From Lacticaseibacillus kribbianus (GTDB taxonomy: Bacteria > Bacillota > Bacilli > Lactobacillales > Lactobacillaceae): a stretch of DNA of 64,000 nt. Under the pieces are notes generated by a model, which saw only the letters and a list, made by a program, of their open reading frames with translations, was not told where the DNA came from and searched no databases. Each line of letters opens with the position of its first letter. Positions within the stretch are counted from its first letter, which is position 1. The stretch spans positions 1,240,001 through 1,304,000 of the forward strand of contig NZ_JAIPUL010000001.1 of the NCBI RefSeq assembly GCF_020180945.1. Direction: 5' to 3'. The translations under genes were made by a program, and so were the position numbers. This document shows, piece after piece, positions 16,509 to 25,274 of this stretch.

Positions 16509-18197
16509 TCAGGCGAAGTACGCCTGCAAGTCGGCCACGATCGCCGCCTCGCGCGCCGCCGCGGCCGCCCGTGTCGGCGCGCTGACGGACAGGTAGACCT
16601 TCAGCTTCGGCTCGGTGCCGCTTGGCCGCACCACCACTGAGCCGTTGTCGGCCAGGGTGAACTTCAGCACGTCGGCCTTAGGTAGCCCGTCGAGCCCAGG
16701 CGCGTAATCGCGCACCTGCGTGACGGCCTGGCCACCGAACGCCGCGATCGGGCCGCGGAACTGGCGCATGATCCGCTGCATTTTCGCGAACCCAGCCGCC
16801 CCGTCGAACTCGAAGGCGTGCAGCGTGTTCAGGCAGTAACCATACTCGGCGTAGAGCTGGTCGAGCCGCTCCAGCAGGCTGACGCCGCGGGTCTTGTAGT
16901 AGGCGAACATCTCGCAGATCAGGAAGCTCGCGTTGACCCCGTCCTTGTCGCGGACATAGGTGCCGCTGAGGTAGCCGTAGCTCTCCTCGAAGCCAAAAAT
17001 ATAGCTGTCGGCATGCCCCGCCGCCTCGAGCCGCCCGATCTCCTCGCCGATGAACTTGAAGCCCGTCAGCAGGTTGACCGTGCGCACCCCGTAATGCGCG
17101 GCGATGCGGTCCGCCATGTCGATGGTGACGATGGTCTTGACCAGCTCCGGGTCCGCCGGCATCGTGCCGTTCTCGGTGCGGCGCGCGCAGATGTAGTCCA
17201 GCAGCAGCATACCCATCTCGTTGCCCGACAGCAGCACGTACTCGCCGTTGGCGTCGCGCACCGCGGTGCCGACCCGGTCACAATCCGGGTCATTGGCCAG
17301 CAGCAGGTCGGCGCCGCGCGCCTTGGCGTAGCGCATCCCCAGCGCCATCGCCTCTTGGATCTCCGGGTTCGGGAACGGGCAGGTGGGAAAATCCCCGTCC
17401 GGCTGTTCCTGCTCCGGCACGACGAACAGGTTGGTGAACCCGGCCTCCCGCAGCGTGCGCGTGACCGGGCGCAGGCCCGTGCCGTTGAGCGGCGAGTAGA
17501 CGATCGCCACGTCGCGGTCGATCGCGGTCCCCGGTGCCAGCAGCGACTCCCGCCGCACCGCGGCCACGAAGTCATCGGTGACACTGGCCGGGATATCGGT
17601 GATCTGCCCGGCGGCGACCGCCGCGGCGTAATCGCCGCGCCACACGTCGGTGAAAATATCTAGCGCCTCGATCTCGCGCAGGATCACAGCGGCGGCCTCG
17701 GTCGTGATCTGGCAGCCATCCGCGCCGTAGACCTTGTAGCCGTTGTACTTGGCCGGGTTGTGGCTGGCGGTGATCATGATCCCCGCCGCGCAGTGCAGCT
17801 GGCGGGTGGCGAAGCTCAGGCACGGCGTCGGCATGATGTCGGCGTAGCGCACCACCTGGATGCCATTGGCGGCAAACACCGCCGCCGCCACCTGCGCGAA
17901 CTCGTCGGACTGATGCCGCGAGTCCCGCGAGACCGCGATCCGCCGCGCGTCAGGCGCGAAGTTGGCCACCACATAATTGGCCAGGCCTTGGGACGCCTTG
18001 GCCACCGTGTAGACATTCATCCGGTTGGTGCCCGCGCCGAGCGTGCCGCGCAGCCCCCCGGTGCCGAAGGCCAGGTCGCGGTAGAAGGCGTCCTGGATCG
18101 CTGCCGCGTCGCCGGCCATCGCCTCCAACTCGGCGCGCACCGCGGCGTCAGCCGTGGCGTGCGTCAGCCACTGTGCGTATTTATCCCCATCTGTCAT
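16509..18197 (-). CDS. Phosphohexomutase (phosphoglucomutase/phosphomannomutase)
   Basis: A 562-residue alpha-D-phosphohexomutase. It has the active phosphoserine loop ITASHNPAKYNGYK (Ser145), metal loop NDPDCDRVG, sugar-binding GFEESYGYL and phosphate-binding RPSGTEPKLK. It interconverts hexose 6- and 1-phosphates in the cytosol. Located directly after manC with a 4-base overlap, it most likely supplies mannose-1-phosphate for GDP-mannose, though PgcA-type phosphoglucomutase is equally compatible with the sequence. The start follows GGGGAGGAA. Confidence 0.9.
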   Translation of the reverse strand: MTDGDKYAQWLTHATADAAVRAELEAMAGDAAAIQDAFYRDLAFGTGGLRGTLGAGTNRMNVYTVAKASQGLANYVVANFAPDARRIAVSRDSRHQSDEFAQVAAAVFAANGIQVVRYADIMPTPCLSFATRQLHCAAGIMITASHNPAKYNGYKVYGADGCQITTEAAAVILREIEALDIFTDVWRGDYAAAVAAGQITDIPASVTDDFVAAVRRESLLAPGTAIDRDVAIVYSPLNGTGLRPVTRTLREAGFTNLFVVPEQEQPDGDFPTCPFPNPEIQEAMALGMRYAKARGADLLLANDPDCDRVGTAVRDANGEYVLLSGNEMGMLLLDYICARRTENGTMPADPELVKTIVTIDMADRIAAHYGVRTVNLLTGFKFIGEEIGRLEAAGHADSYIFGFEESYGYLSGTYVRDKDGVNASFLICEMFAYYKTRGVSLLERLDQLYAEYGYCLNTLHAFEFDGAAGFAKMQRIMRQFRGPIAAFGGQAVTQVRDYAPGLDGLPKADVLKFTLADNGSVVVRPSGTEPKLKVYLSVSAPTRAAAAAREAAIVADLQAYFA

Positions 18198-19534
18198 GCG
18201 TGTTCCTCCCCTAAGCGATCAAAATCATACGCGTACTTGCGCTTATCCTGCGCACTGATCGACTCGCCGGTCTGGACCTCGATCACGCGCAGCTCCGTGT
18301 CGGCGATGATCGTATGCCGGCTCCCCGCCGGCAGCCGCACGACATCCCCCGGCCGCACCGCGCGCACCGCGCCGTCGATCACCGTCCAGCCGGTGCCCGT
18401 CAGCACCGTCCACACCTCGTCGCGGTGAACATGGCTGTGGTAATTCATGTGGTGCCCCGGATTCAGCGTGACCTTGATCGTCATGCCCCCGTCGGAGACA
18501 TCCAGCACACGGAAGCTGCCCCAGGACTTCTCCGCGAACATCACCTGCTGGTCGATCTGGTCGACGAAGGGTTTGATGTAGCTGCTCTGCTCCTTATCGG
18601 CGACCAGGATGCCTTCCGGGCTCGCCGAGATCACGACATCGTGCAGCCCCATCGCGAGGATCGGCACATCGAGGTCGTTGATCACATGGACGTTTGCACA
18701 CGAATCGTTCAGCATCGTCTTGCCGACACTCGGCTCGTCCATCGCCTCAGTCAGCGTGTTCCACGTCCCGAGGTCCTTCCACTCGCCGGCGTAGCGCATC
18801 ACCTGGATCTTCGGTTCGTGCTCGACCACCGCGTAGTCGAAGCTGATCTTGTCCAGGTCGGCGTAGCGCGCGAACAGGTCGTGGTAGTCGGTGAAGTCGA
18901 TCAGCTCGTGCGCGCGCTGCAGCAGATAGCCGAGCTTGAAGGCAAAGATCCCCCCGTTCCACAGCGCCCCGCGGTCGATATAGGCCGCTGCCGTGGCCGC
19001 GTCGGGTTTTTCCTTGAACGTCTCGACATCCGCCACCGCCTCGGTGCTGGTCGGCAGGATGTAGCCGTACTTCTCGCTCGGGTAGGTCGGCTCGATGCCC
19101 ATCAGCACCAGGTTGGCCTCGCCCTTGGCGGCCTGCGCGGTCAGATCGCGGACGCCTTCGAAGTAGCTGTCTTCGACATACGGATCGACCGGGCACACCG
19201 CGATCGGCTCGTCCGGGGCGACCCCGCGCACGTCGCGCAGGTACGCCGCCGCCAGCACGATCGCCGGGAACGTGTCGCGCCGGCACGGCTCAACGGAGAT
19301 GCCGACCGAGGCGCCGAGCTGGTTGTGCAGCGTCGAGACCTGCGACTTGGCCGTCGCGACCGTCACCGCCGCCTCGGGATCCACCGTGCGGATCTGGCGG
19401 TACACCCGCTGGACCATGGATTCGTACTCGCCACTCGGGCTCTTCAGCAGGTCGATGAACTGCTTGGAACGCACATTGTTGGACAGCGGCCAAAGGCGCT
19501 GGCCGGAACCGCCGGATAACAGAACGATTTGCAT
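18194..19534 (-). CDS. manC: Mannose-1-phosphate guanylyltransferase
   Basis: The 446-residue protein has the nucleotidyltransferase signature LLSGGSGQRLWPLS, the FKEKP motif, and a C-terminal cupin region (NYHSHVHRDEVWTVLTGTG) of the phosphomannose isomerase type II/ManC family. It makes GDP-mannose from mannose-1-phosphate and GTP; the cupin part may add isomerase activity. It overlaps the mutase gene (ATGA) and feeds Gmd and Fcl, encoded just upstream. GGGGGAAACT precedes the ATG. Confidence 0.92.
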   Translation of the reverse strand: MQIVLLSGGSGQRLWPLSNNVRSKQFIDLLKSPSGEYESMVQRVYRQIRTVDPEAAVTVATAKSQVSTLHNQLGASVGISVEPCRRDTFPAIVLAAAYLRDVRGVAPDEPIAVCPVDPYVEDSYFEGVRDLTAQAAKGEANLVLMGIEPTYPSEKYGYILPTSTEAVADVETFKEKPDAATAAAYIDRGALWNGGIFAFKLGYLLQRAHELIDFTDYHDLFARYADLDKISFDYAVVEHEPKIQVMRYAGEWKDLGTWNTLTEAMDEPSVGKTMLNDSCANVHVINDLDVPILAMGLHDVVISASPEGILVADKEQSSYIKPFVDQIDQQVMFAEKSWGSFRVLDVSDGGMTIKVTLNPGHHMNYHSHVHRDEVWTVLTGTGWTVIDGAVRAVRPGDVVRLPAGSRHTIIADTELRVIEVQTGESISAQDKRKYAYDFDRLGEEHA

Positions 19535-19818
19535 AGTTTCCCCCGTCTATGTAAACGGCCTCCGCGAAGGCGGCGGCCGCAGTGAGTGCTTGTCAATGCA
19601 TTGCGGATCAGGTGCGGCCCACCACGCGGCTTCCCCGAGCGGCGTGGCGGGCGTGGAGCTTGGAAGTGCAGTCGCCGGCACAGGCTAGTGGTCTGGCCGG
19701 GCCAGCGGGCTGGCGACGCTGACTCCCCTTAAGTTTGGCCGAACTCCGCGGACCCAGTAACGATACGCGGCCAAGCGCTGTCGCGATCTTAGGGTGAAGG
19801 CCCAGGCAACTCTGAAAT
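19535..19818. other. GC-rich spacer between manC and a palindromic repeat
   Basis: No convincing gene. It holds inverted stretches such as GGCCGGGCCAGCGGGCTGGC near 19697-19716 and continues directly into a 120-bp palindrome. It interrupts the otherwise tight fcl-manC run. Confidence 0.5.
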
Positions 19819-19941
19819 CGTCGAGCTGCAGCGCACAACGGGGAAGCAGCTAGCTACGCCAAGTCGCCGAGCCCCAAAGCCCGGGGCTCAACGCCTCGGC
19901 TAGGCTACCTGTTCCCCTAAGCCCGTGCGCTTCCGCTCTGG
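19819..19941 (-). repeat. 120-bp extragenic palindrome, copy 3
   Basis: On the minus strand it begins CCAGAGCGGAAGC and ends GCAGCTCGACG, the same end boxes as the copies at 7.6-7.9 kb. Stems AAGCGCAC with GTGCGCT, GGGGAA with TTCCCC and GCCGAG with CTCGGC are all different from the other copies yet paired. It ends one base short of the fcl stop codon. Confidence 0.75.
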
Positions 19942-19942
19942 G

Positions 19943-20887
19943 CTACCGTTCCGCCCGCATCGGGTTGGCCAAGAAGTCCTGGTAGGCTAAGCGGATGCCG
20001 TCGTCGAGCTCGGTCTGGTAGGTCCAGCCGAGGTCGGCGGCCTTGGAGACGTCGAGTAGCTTGCGCGGGGTGCCGTTCGGCTTGCTGGTGTCCCACTCGA
20101 TCTTGCCGGTGTAGCCGATGATCTCGGCCACTTTTTCCGTCAGGGCCTTGATGGTCAGCTCCTTGCCAGTGCCGGCGTTGACCGTCTCGTTGCCACTGTA
20201 ATTGTTCATCAGGAACACGCAGAGGTTGGCGAGGTCGTCGACGTACATGAATTCACGCAGCGGGCTGCCGTCGCCCCAGCAGGTGACGGTGTCGAGGCCC
20301 TGCTGCTTGGCCTCGTGGAAGCGGCGGATCAGCGCCGGCAGCACGTGGCTGTGCGTCGGGTGGTAGTTGTCGTTCGGGCCGTAGAGGTTGGTCGGCATCA
20401 CGGAGATGTAGTCCGTGCCGTACTGGCGGTTGAGGTACTCGCAGTACTTCAGCCCGGAGATCTTGGCCAGGGCGTACGCCTCGTTGGTCTCCTCCAGCGC
20501 GCTGGTCAGCAGCGAGCTTTCCTGGATCGGCTGCGGCGCCAGGCGCGGGTAGATGCAGCTGGAGCCGAGGAATTCGAGCTTCTTGACCCCGTTGGCCCAG
20601 GCTTCGTGGATCACGTTCATCTGCATGATCATGTTGTCGTACATGAAGTCCGCCAGCGCCTCTTGGTTGGCGACGATCCCGCCGACCTTAGCCGCGGCGA
20701 GAAAAACGTAATCGGGCTTCTCGGCGGCGAAGAAGGCTTCAACATCGGCCTGCCGCTGCAGGTCCAGCTCCGCGTGCGTGCGGGTGATCAGGTTCGTGTA
20801 CCCCTGGCGCTTCAGCTCGCGCACGATCGCGGAGCCCACCATCCCGCGGTGACCGGCAACATAGATCTTGGCATCTTTTTCCATCAT
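19943..20887 (-). CDS. fcl: GDP-L-fucose synthase
   Basis: A 314-residue short-chain dehydrogenase/epimerase. It has the NAD(P) motif GHRGMVGS, LAAAKVGGI, FLGSSCIYP with the catalytic Ser, and YALAKISGLKYCE with the YxxxK pair, followed by MPTNLYGPNDNYHP, typical of Fcl/WcaG. It converts GDP-4-keto-6-deoxymannose to GDP-fucose by epimerisation and reduction. The upstream gene is gmd (27-base gap), which makes its substrate. Two adjacent ATGs (20887 and 20884) are possible starts. Confidence 0.94.
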   Translation of the reverse strand: MMEKDAKIYVAGHRGMVGSAIVRELKRQGYTNLITRTHAELDLQRQADVEAFFAAEKPDYVFLAAAKVGGIVANQEALADFMYDNMIMQMNVIHEAWANGVKKLEFLGSSCIYPRLAPQPIQESSLLTSALEETNEAYALAKISGLKYCEYLNRQYGTDYISVMPTNLYGPNDNYHPTHSHVLPALIRRFHEAKQQGLDTVTCWGDGSPLREFMYVDDLANLCVFLMNNYSGNETVNAGTGKELTIKALTEKVAEIIGYTGKIEWDTSKPNGTPRKLLDVSKAADLGWTYQTELDDGIRLAYQDFLANPMRAER

Positions 20888-20914
20888 GAGTTCAATTCGC
20901 TTCTTTCTGTGTGA

Positions 20915-21973
20915 TCACTGTTCGTCAATGGCGCGGAAGGCCGCCTCGCGCTTGGCCAGCTGGCGGTCGTGCTTGGCCATGATCTCGACCAGCTCCTGGT
21001 AGCTCGTCTTCTGCGGATCCCAGCCCAGCACGGTGCGGGCCTTCGTCGGGTCGCCCCAGAGGTTGTCGACATCCGTCGGGCGGAACCACTGCGGGTTGAC
21101 CGCGACCAGCAGCTTGCCGGTGGCGGCGTCGTAGCCCTTCTCGGCCACGCCGGTACCTTCCCAGCGCACGGTCATGCCGTTCGCCGCGAAGGCCTTCTCC
21201 GTGAAGTCGCGCACCGTGTGCTGCTCGCCCGTCGCGATGACAAAATCATCCGGCGTGGCCTGCTGCATGATCAGCCACATGCACTCCACATAGTCCTTGG
21301 CATAGCCCCAGTCGCGCAGGGAATCCATGTTGCCCAGCTCCAGGTGGTCCTGCAGGCCTTCCGCGATGCGGCCGGCTGCCAGCGTGATCTTGCGGGTGAC
21401 AAAATTCTCCCCGCGCCGCTCGGACTCGTGGTTGAACAGGATGCCGTTGACCGCGAACATGTTGTACGCGTCGCGATACTCCTTGACGATCCAGAAGCCG
21501 TACTGCTTGGCCACCGCGTACGGGCTGTACGGGTGGAACGGCGTCGTCTCGCGCTGCGGCACTTCCTCGACCTTGCCGTAAAGTTCGGACGTGGAGGCCT
21601 GGTAGATCCGGGTATGCTGTTCCAGCTTGCAGATCCGCACCGCCTCCAGGATGCGCAGCACGCCCAGCGCGTCGACATCCCCGGAGTACTCCGGCACGTC
21701 GAAGGACACCTGCACATGCGACTGGGCGGCGAGGTTGTAGATCTCATCCGGCCGCACCTCACCGATGATCCGGATCAGGCCGGACGAATCGGACAGGTCG
21801 CCGTCGTGAAGCGTGATGGTGCCGGCCTCGATCAGGTGGTCGATGCGGCCGGTGTTCGAGATCGACGAGCGCCGGTGGATACCGTGGACTTCGTAGCCCT
21901 TCTCCAGCAGGAATTCCGCCAGGTACGAGCCGTCTTGGCCGGTGATCCCGGTGATCAGTGCAGTCTTGGTCAT
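20915..21973 (-). CDS. gmd: GDP-mannose 4,6-dehydratase
   Basis: A 352-residue dehydratase. It has the [14 protein letters not shown] nucleotide motif, [23 protein letters not shown] with the catalytic Thr/Ser and Glu, and [15 protein letters not shown] with Tyr and Lys. It uses NADP to form GDP-4-keto-6-deoxymannose. Together with fcl and manC this gives a complete GDP-mannose to GDP-fucose route, predicting fucose in the polymer. AGGGGACA precedes the ATG. Confidence 0.95.
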   Translation of the reverse strand: MTKTALITGITGQDGSYLAEFLLEKGYEVHGIHRRSSISNTGRIDHLIEAGTITLHDGDLSDSSGLIRIIGEVRPDEIYNLAAQSHVQVSFDVPEYSGDVDALGVLRILEAVRICKLEQHTRIYQASTSELYGKVEEVPQRETTPFHPYSPYAVAKQYGFWIVKEYRDAYNMFAVNGILFNHESERRGENFVTRKITLAAGRIAEGLQDHLELGNMDSLRDWGYAKDYVECMWLIMQQATPDDFVIATGEQHTVRDFTEKAFAANGMTVRWEGTGVAEKGYDAATGKLLVAVNPQWFRPTDVDNLWGDPTKARTVLGWDPQKTSYQELVEIMAKHDRQLAKREAAFRAIDEQ

Positions 21974-22181
21974 GGATTCTGTCCCCTTTTATGAATTATC
22001 TATCTTATTATGCCAGCCAATTGGCGGGGATAGTTGGGCGATATTGGCCAAAAGCTGTATAATATTGACTAAGCATGTCGGGCTGCCATCAGTGGGCTTG
22101 CGTCGCCTGCTTAAGTGGCGACGGCAGCGACCCACGCACCCTACCACCGGTGGTCGCAGTCTGGCTCAATTCGTTCACCCA

Positions 22182-22212
22182 TTGAACTATTACGCTTTAT
22201 GTAATAGTTCAA
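22182..22212. promoter_or_regulatory. Perfect 12-bp inverted repeat before the RhuM-like gene
   Basis: TTGAACTATTAC (22182-22193) and GTAATAGTTCAA (22201-22212) flank a 7-base loop, 44 bases before the RhuM start. It has a weak T-run and A-run on the two sides, so it is either an operator for a dimeric regulator, perhaps the AraC protein of this operon, or a terminator from outside. The AT-rich repeat stands out from the GC-rich surroundings. Confidence 0.55.
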
Positions 22213-22256
22213 AACCCCGTCGCACCGGCGTTTCACGCCAGAAAGGACCGTGTCTC

Positions 22257-23267
22257 ATGACTGAGCAGACCAACTTCGTCCTCTACCAGACCCCGCACGC
22301 ACGAGCCAGCATTCAGGTGCTCGTGCACGCGGACACGCTGTGGGCAAGCCAGCGCGCGCTGGCCCAACTCTTCGACGTCACGATCCCGACCATCAACCGG
22401 CACCTCAAGAACATCTTCGACTGCGGGGAGCTCGACCAGGCGGCGGTGACCCACACGTTCGCGCTCACCAGCACAGAAGGCCACCGCACCGTCACCCGCG
22501 AGACCACCTACTACAACCTCGACGCGATCATCTCCGTCGGCTACCGCGTCAACTCCGTGCAGGCGACCCACTTCCGCCAATGGGCGACCACCACCCTGAA
22601 GGACTTCATGATCAAGGGCTTCGTGCTGGACGATGAGCGGCTCAAGCAGGGCAGCACGCTGCTGGGCCAGGACTACTTCGACGAGCTGCTCGAGCGCGTC
22701 CGCTCGATCCGCGCCAGCGAACGCCGGATCTGGCAGAAGCTCACGGATATTTTTGCCGAGATCAGTGCCGATTATGACAAGAACAGCCCCGTCACCCAGC
22801 AATTCTACGCGACCGTGCAGAACAAGTTCCACTACGCCATCACCGGCCAGACCGCCGCGGAGATCATCTACCACCGCGCCGACCGCGATCAGCCGCACAT
22901 GGGGCTGACCACCTGGCAGAACGCCCCGGATGGCCGCGTACTCAAGCGCGACGCGATGGTGGCCAAGAACTACCTCTCCGCCACCCAGATCAAGGCACTG
23001 GAGCGCAACGTGACCGGCTACTTCGACTACATCGAAGACCTAATTGCGCGGCGCACCCAGTTCACCATGCGGGAATTCGCCGCCAGCATCGACCGCTTCT
23101 TGTCCTTCCGCGAGTATGCCATCCTGCCCGACAACGGCAGCGTCTCCATGCAGGCGGCGCAGGCCAAGGCCGCTTCGGAATACGCCGCCTTCAACCAGCA
23201 CCAGCGCATCCGATCCGACTTCGACCGCGCCATCAGCCAGATGATCGAGGCCAACGACAATGACTGA
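22257..23267 (+). CDS. RhuM-family protein
   Basis: A 336-residue protein of the virulence RhuM family. It has an N-terminal helix-turn-helix-like part (VHADTLWASQRALAQLFDV, then TINRHLKNIF), the ETTYYNLDAIISVGYRVNS and FRQWATTTLKDFMIKGFVLD segments, and a C-terminal helical region with KNYLSATQIKALERNVTGY. Its biochemical role is unknown; family members often sit in mobile or defence-associated places. The start at 22257 has AAAGGA upstream. It runs opposite to the EPS genes and overlaps the following araC-type gene by 8 bases, so the two are surely co-expressed. Confidence 0.85.
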   Translation: MTEQTNFVLYQTPHARASIQVLVHADTLWASQRALAQLFDVTIPTINRHLKNIFDCGELDQAAVTHTFALTSTEGHRTVTRETTYYNLDAIISVGYRVNSVQATHFRQWATTTLKDFMIKGFVLDDERLKQGSTLLGQDYFDELLERVRSIRASERRIWQKLTDIFAEISADYDKNSPVTQQFYATVQNKFHYAITGQTAAEIIYHRADRDQPHMGLTTWQNAPDGRVLKRDAMVAKNYLSATQIKALERNVTGYFDYIEDLIARRTQFTMREFAASIDRFLSFREYAILPDNGSVSMQAAQAKAASEYAAFNQHQRIRSDFDRAISQMIEANDND

Positions 23268-24126
23268 GCAGACCCCCACCCTTTTTCACGGCGACCTCGT
23301 CAACGCCGACCGGCTACTCTACACGCCGTCTGAATTCGCCAAGGCCAGCCTGCTCTACCTCCAGGAGATCGGTAGTCTGCGCGCCCAGAAGCCGCACCGC
23401 TCCCAGCGCGAGGACCTCGCCTCCTACCTCTTCTTCACTGTTACCGCCGGCTCCGGCACCCTCGCCTACGACGGCAAGACCTACGCGCTGACCGCCGGCG
23501 ACTGCGTCTTCATCGACTGCCGCCACCCCTACTACCACGAGAGTTCCCACGACCTCTGGGCGCTGAACTGGTGCCACTTCAACGGCCGCACCATGCCCAG
23601 CATCGAGGAAAAATACTGCGCGCGCGGCGGCACCCCGGTCTTTCGCCCCCGCGAGCCACAGGCGCTCGCCGACTGCTGGGCCGCGCTCAACGCCACCGCC
23701 CGCAGCGATTCCTACGTCCGCGACATGGCCATCAACGCCCGCCTCGCCGACCTCATGACCCAGCTGCTGGCCGAGAGCTGGCACCCCGAGCACCGCCAGC
23801 AGACCACCAAGCAGCGCCAGCTCACCGCCGTGCGCGACTACCTCGACGCCCACTACGCCGAGAAGATCACCCTCGACCAGCTCGCCCAGACCTTCTACAT
23901 CAACAAGTACTACCTCACCCGCCTCTTCAAGGCCACCTATGGCCAGTCGATCAACCAGTACCTGCTGGAGGTGCGCATCACCCACGCCAAGCAACTTCTG
24001 CGGTTCACAAAAAAGCCGATCGAAGCGATCGGCTTGGCGTGCGGATTCAGTTCCACTGAGTACTTCGCCCGGGTGTTTCGGCAGGTCGAAGGGGTGTCGG
24101 GGCGGGAGTATCGGAAGAGATGGTAA
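23260..24126 (+). CDS. AraC-family transcriptional regulator
   Basis: The 288-residue protein has an N-terminal cupin-like sensing part (GSGTLAYDGKTYALTAGDCV, then HPYYHES) and a C-terminal double helix-turn-helix: ITLDQLAQTFYINKYYLTRL, then TKKPIEAIGLACGFSSTEYF and the RQVEGVSGREYRKRW ending typical of AraC. Such proteins usually activate sugar-use or stress genes after binding a small molecule. Translation is coupled to the RhuM gene by an 8-base overlap, and both proteins begin MTEQT. The target is not evident. Confidence 0.9.
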   Translation: MTEQTPTLFHGDLVNADRLLYTPSEFAKASLLYLQEIGSLRAQKPHRSQREDLASYLFFTVTAGSGTLAYDGKTYALTAGDCVFIDCRHPYYHESSHDLWALNWCHFNGRTMPSIEEKYCARGGTPVFRPREPQALADCWAALNATARSDSYVRDMAINARLADLMTQLLAESWHPEHRQQTTKQRQLTAVRDYLDAHYAEKITLDQLAQTFYINKYYLTRLFKATYGQSINQYLLEVRITHAKQLLRFTKKPIEAIGLACGFSSTEYFARVFRQVEGVSGREYRKRW

Positions 24127-24150
24127 AGGGACTCGAGGCGGCCATCATCC

Positions 24151-24906
24151 CTATTTGAGAGCCTCGTTCTCCATTTCCTGCAGATCCCCATCAAAGAATT
24201 TGACGTGACCAGGATTCAAACGATCAACCCTCCGCTTCAACTTGACCATCCCACGCTCGCAATTTAGTTTACTTGGAGTATCCTGGTCGACATCTGCCCG
24301 TATAGCTTCCCCGAAACTGACAAGATTAGCTCCTGTCATTTCTGTGAACTCGTCCTTGAGCTCTTCAATGTCCATCAGCGAGACCTCTGCCCTCAGCCAA
24401 TAAAACGTACTTTCTTTGCACCAATCATTCTCTAATTCACTTACTTTCTCGGGCAAGTGGACATCTCCGAGGAAATCGCAGATACGACCAATCAACTCCG
24501 GCCATTTCGTAATGGTCCCATTATAACTAAATTGATCCTTAGGACACGGAGAAGCGAACCCCCAGATTTGTCCATAATCAGCCCCAAACTGTACCTTCAG
24601 ATTTGTTGCGGACCGCTCTGAGTAATTGGAGAGCTCATATTTATGTCCATCTACGTCTACAACTAGATTCACGGTGTCTATCGCTACCCCATGACGTTTA
24701 AGAAACGTGGAAAGTCCGGGCTGTTGCATAACGCCAGTAGCGTTCCTAATACCATCTTTCTTCACACTAGCGACCCCTTCTTTCGTTAAGGTAGTCGCTT
24801 GATAGATAATCATTCCTTGATTCTCGAGTAACCATGAATCTGCAGCCGTCTTGAGGAAGTCGAGCGTTTCCCGAACTTTTGACGGCGTGCTGTAGTCTAA
24901 TGTCAT
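24151..24906 (-). CDS. Hypothetical protein, 251 aa
   Basis: I do not recognise a family. The protein is acidic and soluble, with a helical N-terminus (KVRETLDFLKTAADSWLL), a beta-rich middle (IDTVNLVVDVDGHKYELSNY) and a charged end. It starts at ATG 24906 behind GGAGGAAAAG. It lies at the junction where the GC-rich araC gene gives way to AT-richer sequence and converges with araC. A second truncated hypothetical reading frame follows upstream. Possibly a cargo gene unrelated to EPS synthesis. Confidence 0.6.
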   Translation of the reverse strand: MTLDYSTPSKVRETLDFLKTAADSWLLENQGMIIYQATTLTKEGVASVKKDGIRNATGVMQQPGLSTFLKRHGVAIDTVNLVVDVDGHKYELSNYSERSATNLKVQFGADYGQIWGFASPCPKDQFSYNGTITKWPELIGRICDFLGDVHLPEKVSELENDWCKESTFYWLRAEVSLMDIEELKDEFTEMTGANLVSFGEAIRADVDQDTPSKLNCERGMVKLKRRVDRLNPGHVKFFDGDLQEMENEALK

Positions 24907-24997
24907 ACTTCTTTTCCTCCAATGCTGGTTATCTGTGTAGCACATTAATATTTATTATTCTTTCAGAATTATCGTCAAAATTTTCTGCCGCTTTATC

Positions 24998-25274
24998 TCA
25001 GTAAGTGCCTGCCAGAATCTCTTTCAACGTCTTCAACCGTGTTACCACAATGAGATTCTGCGTCGTGCGCTCGCTTGGTTTGCCAACCAATTTCAGATCA
25101 TGCAATTCTTCAAGTAATTGCCAATTGCTATCCTTGTTTGGCACTCGTACTTGGTCTTCTACACGATCTTTGTCAGCCAACTTCGCTAGGCCGTCCCCTA
25201 AGGCACCGATAAATTGGACGATGTCATACTTGTTTAGCTGGTTTAAAAACTTTCCCCGCGTTTTAGAATCAAGT
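24998..25274 (-). pseudogene. 5'-truncated hypothetical gene at the IS30 junction
   Basis: An open minus-strand frame ends at 24998 (tail TLKEILAGTY) and can be read back without a stop through NKYDIVQFIGALGDGLAKLA into the left end of the IS30 copy, with no start codon and ribosome site of its own. The N-terminal part is missing, so this is a remnant cut at its 5' end by the insertion sequence. A TTG at 25180 is the only internal candidate start and has no good ribosome site. The family is not recognised. Confidence 0.5.
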
